Positions 1 to 5,901 of a DNA stretch of 13,786 bases are shown one piece after another; the stretch's first letter is position 1, and every line of letters begins with the position of its first letter. The notes beneath the pieces are model-generated. The model was not told the origin of the DNA and searched no databases. It was given only the letters and a program-made list of their open reading frames with translations. The position numbers and the translations under genes are program-made. The stretch is taken from assembly GCA_012523875.1 (NCBI GenBank), contig JAAYSW010000006.1, positions 1-13,786 on the forward strand. Reading direction: 5' to 3'. Origin of the DNA: Clostridiales bacterium (GTDB lineage Bacteria > Bacillota > Clostridia > Oscillospirales > Ruminococcaceae).

Positions 1-378
1 GATTCAAATTTCATCGCTGTAGTCCTAACTATTTTCGGTTATTCTGTTAATGATACAATTATAATCTATGATAGAATTAGAGAGAATAGAAAGATTTTGC
101 CTAAGGAAGATTTGAAATCACTCGTAAATATAAGCTTAAACCAAACACTAACACGTTCACTAAGAACTTCTATTACAACTGTTTTAGCTATGGCGGTTGT
201 TACTGTTGTTGCTCTAATAAACAATGTTAATTCAATACTAAGCTTTACGCTCCCACTTATTTTTGGATTGGTAGTAGGTACGTATTCTTCAATCTGTATT
301 GTTCCTGCAATTTGGTACTGGTGGAATAATCGTAAGGGAAATAAGACGAAGGAAACTAAAAAAGGTAGCAAAGCATAA
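1..378 (+). CDS. secF: Protein translocase subunit SecF, C-terminal part (5' end outside the window)
   Basis: The frame is open from base 1 to a TAA at 376-378, giving 125 residues of the C-terminal end of SecF. SecF is a membrane subunit of the SecDF complex, which uses the proton motive force to help SecYEG export proteins. The family hallmark is seen near the start: a transmembrane segment running into GYSVNDTIIIYDRIRENR (bases about 37-90). Two further hydrophobic segments follow (about residues 55-76 and 81-103), then a short basic tail rich in K, T and G. The ATG at 97 is internal and not the start; the gene clearly continues leftwards. In some clostridia SecD and SecF are one polypeptide, so this could be the end of a secDF fusion; the window cannot tell. 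A terminator follows directly. Confidence 0.93.
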   Translation, partial: DSNFIAVVLTIFGYSVNDTIIIYDRIRENRKILPKEDLKSLVNISLNQTLTRSLRTSITTVLAMAVVTVVALINNVNSILSFTLPLIFGLVVGTYSSICIVPAIWYWWNNRKGNKTKETKKGSKA

Positions 379-407
379 TCTAATAAAATATTTTTTTTAA
401 CAAAGCT

Positions 408-440
408 AAAAAGCATCTTGAAAAAAGGTGCTTTTTGTGT
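408..440 (+). terminator. Intrinsic terminator of secF
   Basis: AAAAAGCATC (408-417) pairs with GGTGCTTTTT (427-436) with one G-T wobble, around a 9-nt loop. The T run forms the 3' arm, 30 bases after the secF stop. The loop also holds the -35 box of the next promoter. Confidence 0.75.
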
Positions 441-446
441 TATAAT
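418..446 (+). promoter_or_regulatory. Promoter of the TIM-barrel gene/nrdR unit, inside the secF terminator
   Basis: TTGAAA (418-423), a 17-nt spacer and TATAAT (441-446), with a TG extended -10 element at 438-439. The expected start of transcription is about 453, giving a leader of about 90 nt before the ATG at 545. I recognise no known riboswitch in that leader. Confidence 0.7.
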
Positions 447-544
447 AAGCAACGAATGCAAGTAGGTAAATTTGTAGCATTAAGGGATGTTTAACTGAAT
501 ATCATGGTTTATATATTACTTATATTTTATGAGGAGTTTGTTTA

Positions 545-1339
545 ATGAGAGTTGGTGTTTCAACAGCCTGTTTGTATCCCGATTTATTGGAAGACTCGCT
601 TTTGAGTTTAATGGATAATGGAATTAACCATGTCGAGATATTTGTTAATACTGATAGTGAGCTTGAAAAAAAATTCGTTTCAAATATGGCGGATATATTA
701 AAAAACTATAATGCAACGTGCAAATCCTTGCACCCCTATACCTGTGCAATGGAGCCTATGATGTTTTTTTCTGGTTATGAACGCAGAGTGGTTGATGTGT
801 TGGAATATTATAAAAGATATTTTGAGGCTATGAATATTTTAGGGGCAGAGGTTTTTGTATTCCATGGCAATAAGGCAGGATTACAAACGCCAGATGAGTT
901 TTATTTCGAGAGGTTTTCAAAGCTTGTTAAAGTAGGAAAGGAGTTTGGTGTTACCATTGCTCAAGAAAATGTTTCGAGATGCCAAAGCTCTACGTTGAAG
1001 TTCCAAAAAGCTATGTGCAATGCATTGGGGGATGATGCCAAATTTGTTTTGGACACTAAACAAGCTATTCGTTCTGGGGAGGACCCCTTTGAAACAGTTA
1101 GGGAATTAGGTCAAAATATAATTCATGTCCACCTTAGTGATTATGGCAAAAATGGTGATTGCTTACCGATAGGTGCTGGAGAATTCAATGTAAAAGCCTT
1201 TATGAATTTACTCTATGATATTAATTTTAATGGTTCAGTGATGCTTGAATTGTATAGATATAATTTTACGGATGTGAGCGATTTAGCCGATAACTTCAAT
1301 ACACTTAAAGCACTACTCAAATCAATAAAGGAGGCATAG
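545..1339 (+). CDS. Sugar phosphate isomerase/epimerase-like TIM-barrel protein
   Basis: This 264-residue protein belongs to the xylose-isomerase-like TIM-barrel superfamily (AP endonuclease 2 / sugar phosphate isomerase-epimerase, EC 5.3/5.1 type). Visible motifs fit the barrel's metal site: VFHGN with H107, QEN with E141, the strand ending in D170, HVHLSD with H194/H196, GAGEFN (210-215) and LELYR with E235. Members usually bind Mn2+, Zn2+ or Mg2+ and isomerise or epimerise sugars; the substrate cannot be read from the sequence. No signal peptide or membrane segment is seen, so it should be cytoplasmic. The start is supported by GAGGAG at 531-536, 8 nt before the ATG. Its last codons contain the Shine-Dalgarno sequence of nrdR, so the two are probably one transcript. 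There is no sugar kinase or transporter beside it to suggest a pathway. Confidence 0.85.
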   Translation: MRVGVSTACLYPDLLEDSLLSLMDNGINHVEIFVNTDSELEKKFVSNMADILKNYNATCKSLHPYTCAMEPMMFFSGYERRVVDVLEYYKRYFEAMNILGAEVFVFHGNKAGLQTPDEFYFERFSKLVKVGKEFGVTIAQENVSRCQSSTLKFQKAMCNALGDDAKFVLDTKQAIRSGEDPFETVRELGQNIIHVHLSDYGKNGDCLPIGAGEFNVKAFMNLLYDINFNGSVMLELYRYNFTDVSDLADNFNTLKALLKSIKEA

Positions 1340-1343
1340 CCTT

Positions 1344-1796
1344 ATGAAATGTCCGTTTTGTAGTTTTGTGGATACAAAAGTTATTGATTCACGTCCATCT
1401 GACGCAAAGATTCGTAGGAGGCGTGAATGTATTAAATGTCAAAAAAGATTTACAACATATGAAGTTGTAGAAGTGCCATTGCTTATGGTTCAAAAAAGAG
1501 ATGGTTCAGTTGAACCTTTTGATAGAAACAAACTAATAACTGGAATTTATAGTGCAATAAAGAAAAGACCAGTTAGTGTCGATACAGTTTCTAAAATGGT
1601 GGATTCGCTCGAAAGCTATTACGCAAATGAAATGAGGAATCAAATTACAACTGTTGAGATTGGTGATATGGTGCTAGAGAGGCTAAAAGAAATAGATTCA
1701 ATCGCATATATACGCTTTGCATCGGTGTATAAGGACTTTACTGATATTGAAAGCTTTATTAAGGGGATTTCAGAATTATCTATTAAGAACAAATAG
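1344..1796 (+). CDS. nrdR: Transcriptional repressor NrdR
   Basis: NrdR is a nucleotide-sensing repressor of ribonucleotide reductase genes. The 150-residue length is typical. It begins MKCPFC (C3, C6) and completes a zinc ribbon at ECIKC (C29, C32), after the family signature VIDSRP and an RRRREC stretch. RFTTYE (35-40) then leads into an ATP-cone domain (about 46-136), including KRDGSVEPFDRNKL and YIRFASVYKDF. The linker between the cysteine pairs is two residues shorter than in E. coli NrdR, a small variation. Only 4 nt separate it from the upstream stop. Its AAAGGAGG (1327-1334) lies inside the end of the upstream gene, suggesting translational coupling. No ribonucleotide reductase gene is in the window, so its targets are elsewhere. 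Confidence 0.97.
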   Translation: MKCPFCSFVDTKVIDSRPSDAKIRRRRECIKCQKRFTTYEVVEVPLLMVQKRDGSVEPFDRNKLITGIYSAIKKRPVSVDTVSKMVDSLESYYANEMRNQITTVEIGDMVLERLKEIDSIAYIRFASVYKDFTDIESFIKGISELSIKNK

Positions 1797-1874
1797 AACA
1801 CTTGTCATAATTAACGAAAAAAATATGTATTAATGCTAGTTGATTAGTAGAATCAACAAAAAATTAAGATTTTA

Positions 1875-1903
1875 TAGAAAAATATTTTCTAATATGTTAT
1901 CAT
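1875..1903 (+). promoter_or_regulatory. Candidate promoter of the DUF4870-like gene, overlapping an inverted repeat
   Basis: TAGAAA (1875-1880, 4 of 6 matches to -35), a 17-nt spacer and TATCAT (1898-1903), with an extended -10 TG at 1895-1896. The -35 lies within a perfect inverted repeat, TAGAAAA-ATA-TTTTCTA (1875-1891), which could be an operator. The leader would be about 35 nt. Confidence 0.45.
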
Positions 1904-1944
1904 TAAGAAGTATTTATAAATAAATTATTTTGGGGAGGATTATT

Positions 1945-2349
1945 ATGAGTAATAATATATTTGACACACCTGATAGAACAGGAGAATTTGATTCAGCGGA
2001 TATTCAATCATCATCTGTGATTTGCGGAATCTCCTACATTCCACCATTGTTTTTTCTTCCGTTGGTAGCGGCAACAAAATCATCCTTTGGTAAATTTCAT
2101 GCTAATCAAGCATTATTAGCTATGATATATTGCTTCGCATCGGGTGTAACAGGCTCAATTTTTGCTTTTATATTTGGTATTTTATCAGAAATTCCACTCA
2201 TGGGTTGGCTATTTAGCATAATTGGCGTGCTTCTAGGACTTGCAATAGGTCTTTCTGCTTTTATTATCGTTGTCATGGGAATGGTAAATGGTTTCACAGG
2301 CAAAGCGAAAGAATTACCTATAATCGGAAAGTATACGATTTTAAAGTAA
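1945..2349 (+). CDS. DUF4870-like small membrane protein
   Basis: This 134-residue protein has a polar N-terminus (1-25) and then three or so hydrophobic segments (about 27-43, 57-81 and 87-117). The segment YIPPLFFLPL followed by FGKFHANQALL (48-58) is the hallmark of DUF4870 / Tic20-like small membrane proteins, whose FHANQ motif is well conserved. The function of the family is not established. A TTG at 1930 would add five residues, but the ATG at 1945 is preferred because GGGGAGGA (1932-1939) sits 5 nt before it. It appears to be its own transcription unit: a candidate promoter lies about 45 nt upstream and a strong terminator 10 nt downstream. No neighbour suggests a partner. Confidence 0.8.
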   Translation: MSNNIFDTPDRTGEFDSADIQSSSVICGISYIPPLFFLPLVAATKSSFGKFHANQALLAMIYCFASGVTGSIFAFIFGILSEIPLMGWLFSIIGVLLGLAIGLSAFIIVVMGMVNGFTGKAKELPIIGKYTILK

Positions 2350-2359
2350 TAAAATACAT

Positions 2360-2384
2360 AAAAAAGGTGCTTAGCACCTTTTTT
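2360..2384. terminator. Two-way intrinsic terminator between convergent genes
   Basis: A perfect 11-bp hairpin: AAAAAAGGTGC (2360-2370), loop TTA, GCACCTTTTTT (2374-2384). The A and T runs on the two arms let it act for the plus-strand gene ending at 2349 and the minus-strand gene ending at 2386. Confidence 0.88.
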
Positions 2385-2385
2385 G

Positions 2386-2847
2386 TTAAAATAATGTTTC
2401 TTCTTTTAACCCCATCATAAACCCATCTATATCAGTTGAATGTATATGGCCACCAATAATTGTATTATCACTGATAATTAAAACAGCTTTTACATTCTTT
2501 TTATTGTTGGGATAATTAGTTATATCATATGTATATTGGGTTGCTTCGGCGCCTTTATAATCACTGATGTTAAAGCCCTGTAAGCGTTGGATTTGATTGT
2601 ATTTTTCATAAGTTTCATTGAATTTATATGGAATGGTGATTTTTTCTTCAATAAAATTGCTTTCATCTACTTTCCAACCACATAGATTTAAGTAAGCGAC
2701 CCTGCTGTTATTATCGGGATAAAGCTTACCCACTGCTTCTGTAGGTTTTTGTGTTTTTGCAATAAACATCATACCAATTAATAATACGCTTGCTATTAAT
2801 AGTATAATAGCAACAATTTTTCTAATCTTTTTTAGTGATATAATCAT
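2386..2847 (-). CDS. DUF4830 domain-containing membrane-anchored protein
   Basis: This 153-residue protein has a basic N-terminus and one hydrophobic segment (about 11-30), an uncleaved signal anchor or signal peptide without a lipobox cysteine. A soluble domain outside the membrane should follow. That domain shows the pattern I associate with DUF4830: LNLCGWKV (53-60), IPYKFNETYEKYNQIQRLQGFNIS (72-95), YKGAEATQYTYDITNYP (97-113), a hydrophobic strand at 119-126 and IIGGHIHSTDIDGFMMGL (130-147). The family function is unknown; it is found mainly in clostridia. The start is supported by GGAGAA about 5 nt upstream of the ATG. It is divergent from the pseudouridine synthase gene and convergent with the DUF4870-like gene, so it stands alone. 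The family call is from memory of the motif pattern. Confidence 0.75.
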   Translation of the reverse strand: MIISLKKIRKIVAIILLIASVLLIGMMFIAKTQKPTEAVGKLYPDNNSRVAYLNLCGWKVDESNFIEEKITIPYKFNETYEKYNQIQRLQGFNISDYKGAEATQYTYDITNYPNNKKNVKAVLIISDNTIIGGHIHSTDIDGFMMGLKEETLF

Positions 2848-2862
2848 AAATTTTCTCCTTTA

Positions 2863-2911
2863 TTGCTATATAAAAAGTCTGTTATACATATTTATATGGC
2901 TGATATAGCAA
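2863..2911. repeat. Inverted repeat in the divergent intergenic region
   Basis: TTGCTATAT (2863-2871) and ATATAGCAA (2903-2911) are perfect complements, 31 nt apart, between the divergent DUF4830 gene and the pseudouridine synthase gene. The half-site centres are 40 bp apart, close to four helical turns. It could be a split operator or a leader hairpin for the minus-strand gene; neither is shown. Confidence 0.5.
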
Positions 2912-2972
2912 AATAAGAATAGGTTAATAGAATTTTTTATAAGATGATGAATACATTTTGAAAGGAATACCT

Positions 2973-3749
2973 ATGGAATTAATTAGGCTTGATAGATTTA
3001 TAGCTAACCAAACAGAGTATTCAAGAAGGGATGTAAGAATACTCATTAAAAAGGGTAATGTTAGGGTAAATGGAGAAATAATCAAGAACTCTGATGTTAA
3101 GATAGATGCAAATAAAGATGATGTTAGCGTAAATGGGGAAAATCTTTGCTATAAGAAGCATGTTTATATAATGCTTAATAAGCCTTCTGGCTATGTTTGC
3201 TCCACCAAAGACGGCATATCCCCAACGGTTCTAGATTTAATTCCAGATGAAATAAAAAATGTGCATAGGGGGATATTTCCCGCTGGACGACTTGATAAAG
3301 ATTCTGAAGGATTTGTGTTTTTGACTAATGATGGAGCACTCTCACATAGAATTCTTTCGCCTAAAAGACATATTCCTAAATATTATATAGTCAAATTATA
3401 CAAACCTTTTCAGAAAAACTATATTAAGCAATTTGACGAAGGTTTGGTGTTAAAAACAGGAGAACACTGCCTTTCTGCAAGGATTGATGGATATGAAAAT
3501 TACAATAATTATGCTTTTATCGAGCTTTATGAGGGCAAGTATCATCAGATAAAAAGAATGTTCGCTTCTGTTGAAAACCATGTTGAATATTTATTTAGGA
3601 CTCAGCTCGGAGGGCTGATGATGCACGATAGATTGGGCATTGGTGAGCATTTAATAATGTTGCACAAAGATGTTGAAAACTTGATAAAAAAATCAGATTT
3701 TTTTACATCAAAGGAAAATTCAAGGAATTTTTTTCGTCATATTAAATAA
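2973..3749 (+). CDS. RsuA/RluB-family pseudouridine synthase
   Basis: This 258-residue enzyme isomerises a uridine in rRNA to pseudouridine. An N-terminal S4 RNA-binding domain is visible (about 3-48: LDRFIANQ...SRRDVRILIKKGNVRVNG). The catalytic domain begins at LNKPSGYVCSTKD (68-80). It carries the family motif GRLDKDSEG with catalytic Asp108, and GKYHQIKRMF (188-197), the substrate-binding motif near the C-terminus. The layout and short length fit RsuA (16S U516), but RluB/RluE/RluF-type relatives act on 23S rRNA, so the target uridine is not settled. The tail (about 235-258) is lysine-rich and unlike the core. A TTG at 2958 would extend the protein by five residues. The ATG at 2973 is preferred because AAAGGA (2961-2966) stands 6 nt before it. 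Confidence 0.92.
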   Translation: MELIRLDRFIANQTEYSRRDVRILIKKGNVRVNGEIIKNSDVKIDANKDDVSVNGENLCYKKHVYIMLNKPSGYVCSTKDGISPTVLDLIPDEIKNVHRGIFPAGRLDKDSEGFVFLTNDGALSHRILSPKRHIPKYYIVKLYKPFQKNYIKQFDEGLVLKTGEHCLSARIDGYENYNNYAFIELYEGKYHQIKRMFASVENHVEYLFRTQLGGLMMHDRLGIGEHLIMLHKDVENLIKKSDFFTSKENSRNFFRHIK

Positions 3750-3781
3750 ACAGCCCATTATAACTTTGGGTAAATAGTGAC

Positions 3782-3810
3782 TTGAAAAAGTATTCAATAT
3801 TTGTTATTAT
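3782..3810 (+). promoter_or_regulatory. Promoter of the sugar-ABC ATPase gene
   Basis: TTGAAA (3782-3787), a 17-nt spacer and TATTAT (3805-3810), with an extended -10 TG at 3802-3803. The expected start is about 3817, giving a leader of about 50 nt. The ATPase can therefore be transcribed apart from the pseudouridine synthase gene. Confidence 0.65.
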
Positions 3811-3868
3811 AGTAATGTAGTCAATTATTTGTGATTGGCAAAAATTTAGTTTTGGGAGGCCTGAAAAT

Positions 3869-4999
3869 ATGGCAAGTTTATCATTGCGTAATATGTATAA
3901 GAAATATCCAGGCGGTGTTATTGCTGCTTCAGATATTAATTTAGAAATAAGAGATAAGGAATTTATAGTTTTAGTTGGCCCATCTGGTTGTGGAAAGTCT
4001 ACAACTCTAAGGATGGTTGCAGGTTTAGAGGAAATTACAGAGGGAGAATTATATATCGGCGACCGTTTGGTTAATGATATCGCTCCAAAGGATAGAGATA
4101 TTGCAATGGTTTTCCAAAACTATGCTTTGTATCCACATATGACTGTTTATGAGAATATGGCTTTTGGACTAAAACTTAGAAGGATGCCAAAAAATGAAAT
4201 ATCTCGCAAGGTTGAGGAAGCTGCAAAAATACTCGATTTAACACATCTACTTGATAGAAAGCCTAAGGCAATGTCAGGTGGGCAGCGTCAGCGTGTGGCT
4301 TTAGGTCGTGCGATTGTTCGTGATCCAAAGGTATTCTTGCTTGATGAGCCTCTTTCAAACCTTGATGCAAAACTTCGTGCACAAATGAGAACGGAGATTT
4401 CAAAGCTTCATAAGAGATTAGGTACTACATTTATTTATGTTACTCATGACCAAACTGAAGCTATGACAATGGGTGATAGAATCGTTGTTATGAAGGATGG
4501 ATTTATTCAACAGGTTGATACACCTAATGTTCTTTACGAGCGTCCTGCTAACAAGTTTGTTGCTGGTTTCTTAGGTTCGCCTCAAATGAATTTCATTGAA
4601 ACACGTGTAACTAAGCAAGATGACCAATATGTACTTGAATTTGGTTCTAATGAAGCTGATGGTAAAAAATACACTATAGTTCTTCCTGAGGCTAAGGCAA
4701 GTGCAGATTTAGAGGGTTATGTAGATAGAAGTGTAATTATGGGTATTCGTCCAGAAAGCATTCATGATGAGGAAATGTATATTTCAAATGCTACAACTGG
4801 TATTATTGAATGTAATGTTGAGCTTACTGAAATGATGGGTGCTGAAACATTCCTATACCTAAATTGTGCGGGTATTCCACTTACTGCAAGGGTATCACCT
4901 AGAACAACGACTAAGATGAATGATGTTATCAAGGTTGCTATCGACCCTAATAGAGTTCACTTGTTTGATAAGGAAACTGAAAATACGATTATTAATTAA
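3869..4999 (+). CDS. Sugar ABC transporter ATP-binding protein, MsmX/MsmK/UgpC type
   Basis: This 376-residue ATPase powers carbohydrate import through a membrane ABC permease. All nucleotide-binding motifs are intact: Walker A GPSGCGKST (37-45), Q-loop Gln83, signature MSGGQ (135-139), Walker B VFLLDE (155-160), D-loop SNLD (163-166) and H-loop His193. From about residue 235 there is a C-terminal OB/TOBE-type regulatory region typical of the MalK/UgpC subfamily, with VIMGIRPESIH near the middle and NRVHLFDKET at the end. Length and layout match B. subtilis MsmX and streptococcal MsmK, which serve several sugar permeases at once. No binding protein or permease gene is adjacent, which fits such a shared role. 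The start is backed by GGGAGG (3854-3859), 9 nt before the ATG. Two hairpins follow the gene. Confidence 0.93.
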   Translation: MASLSLRNMYKKYPGGVIAASDINLEIRDKEFIVLVGPSGCGKSTTLRMVAGLEEITEGELYIGDRLVNDIAPKDRDIAMVFQNYALYPHMTVYENMAFGLKLRRMPKNEISRKVEEAAKILDLTHLLDRKPKAMSGGQRQRVALGRAIVRDPKVFLLDEPLSNLDAKLRAQMRTEISKLHKRLGTTFIYVTHDQTEAMTMGDRIVVMKDGFIQQVDTPNVLYERPANKFVAGFLGSPQMNFIETRVTKQDDQYVLEFGSNEADGKKYTIVLPEAKASADLEGYVDRSVIMGIRPESIHDEEMYISNATTGIIECNVELTEMMGAETFLYLNCAGIPLTARVSPRTTTKMNDVIKVAIDPNRVHLFDKETENTIIN

Positions 5000-5017
5000 T
5001 TCGTTAAGTAATAACTG

Positions 5018-5051
5018 TAGCCTTTTTCTGATATTAATTAGAAAAAGGCTA
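5018..5051. terminator. Long hairpin after the ABC ATPase gene
   Basis: TAGCCTTTTTCT (5018-5029) pairs perfectly with AGAAAAAGGCTA (5040-5051), and weak extra pairs narrow the loop. There is no proper T run after it on either strand, so termination is uncertain; it may instead protect the 3' end. Confidence 0.5.
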
Positions 5052-5071
5052 TTATAGAATATTTAACAAAT

Positions 5072-5115
5072 ACGCAGGTCTGCTCCTTAATTAATATGGA
5101 GTAGCCTGCGTTTTA
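5072..5115 (+). terminator. Intrinsic terminator downstream of the ABC ATPase gene
   Basis: ACGCAGG (5072-5078) pairs with CCTGCGT (5105-5111), and CTCC (5083-5086) with GGAG (5098-5101), separated by a small internal bulge. The plus strand continues as TTTTACTTAT, as expected for a terminator read from the left. It is GC-rich against its surroundings. Confidence 0.7.
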
Positions 5116-5164
5116 CTTATACATTATTATTAAATTCAAATTCATATTCTGCCTACCGCCAAAC

Positions 5165-5194
5165 TTTCAACATAGCGATTTAATATTGTTGAAA
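5165..5194 (-). repeat. Hairpin spanning the deoD stop codon
   Basis: Read on the minus strand, TTTCAACA (5194-5187) and TGTTGAAA (5172-5165) form an 8-bp stem with a 14-nt loop holding the stop codon. No U run follows, so this is a possible weak terminator or 3' stabiliser only. Confidence 0.4.
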
Positions 5195-5890
5195 AGCTAC
5201 CTCAAGAGCAATTTCCATCATGTCGGTAAAAGATTTCTCACGCTCCTCTGATGTTGTGAATAGGTTTTTAAGGGGACAATCTGAGATTGTAGCTATGCAG
5301 AGTGCATTTTTGCCAAGTCTTGCAGCATTCATATATAGGGCAGCTGCCTCCATTTCAACGGCAAGAACCCCCATTTTAGCCCAAGTTTTGAGCGAGGATG
5401 AATCATCGTAAAAACTATCACTTGAAAAAATATTACCAACATGATAATTCGAATTATACCGTTCTGCGATGCCTACTGCGGATGACAAAAGCTTATATGA
5501 GGCAATCGGAGCATATGTTCCAGGAAGCGAATACTGCGATGCATAGTTGGAGTTAGTGCAAGCCGCCTGTCCGAAAATCACATCACGCAGGTTTACATGG
5601 TCAGCAATAGCACCAGCCGTTCCAATACGAATTATACTGTCAACATCATATTCATTATAAAGTTCGTGTGAGTAAATTCCCATAGATGGCATTCCCATGC
5701 CACTTCCCTGCACAGAAACCTTTATTCCTTTGTATTCACCAGTAAACCCAAGCATATTCCTAACCTTATTATAGCAAATTACATTCTCTAGGTATTTATT
5801 TGCAATAAATTCAGCCCTTAGTGGATCACCAGGCATTAGAACTATCTTTGCAATATCACCCTTTTTAGCAGTATTATGCGGTGTACTCAT
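5180..5890 (-). CDS. deoD: Purine nucleoside phosphorylase, DeoD type
   Basis: This 236-residue enzyme splits purine (deoxy)nucleosides with phosphate into base and (deoxy)ribose-1-phosphate for purine salvage. It matches hexameric bacterial PNP throughout: STPHNTAKKGDIAK at the N-terminus with His5, MPGDPLRAEFIA (19-30) with phosphate contacts Gly21 and Arg25, and Arg44 in KVRNMLGFTGEYKG. RIGTAGA (88-94) has Arg88, and Thr91 where E. coli has Ser. VGNIFSSDSFYDD (151-163), VEMEAAALY (178-186) and catalytic Asp204 in ISDC follow. The loop after Asp204 (PLKNLFTTSEER) is shorter than usual for the family but keeps Arg217. The ATG has GGAG about 8 nt upstream. The gene starts 11 nt after the flippase stop, so both are probably one transcript. 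It has a hairpin across its stop. Confidence 0.96.
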   Translation of the reverse strand: MSTPHNTAKKGDIAKIVLMPGDPLRAEFIANKYLENVICYNKVRNMLGFTGEYKGIKVSVQGSGMGMPSMGIYSHELYNEYDVDSIIRIGTAGAIADHVNLRDVIFGQAACTNSNYASQYSLPGTYAPIASYKLLSSAVGIAERYNSNYHVGNIFSSDSFYDDSSSLKTWAKMGVLAVEMEAAALYMNAARLGKNALCIATISDCPLKNLFTTSEEREKSFTDMMEIALEVAFQQY

Positions 5891-5901
5891 ATTAAACTCT
5901 C

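Noticed and set aside
66..461. 131-residue open frame on the minus strand over the secF end
   Set aside because: It is the complement of a clear SecF coding region and of the terminator, with no ribosome site; a shadow frame.
545..1339. Endonuclease IV (Nfo) for the TIM-barrel gene
   Set aside because: The fold is shared, but the H/E/D/H/E motif pattern and spacing fit the sugar isomerase/epimerase branch better than the nine zinc ligands of Nfo.
1839..1857. GTTGATT/AATCAAC inverted repeat after nrdR as its terminator
   Set aside because: On the plus strand it is followed by A residues, not T, and the stem is only 7 bp.
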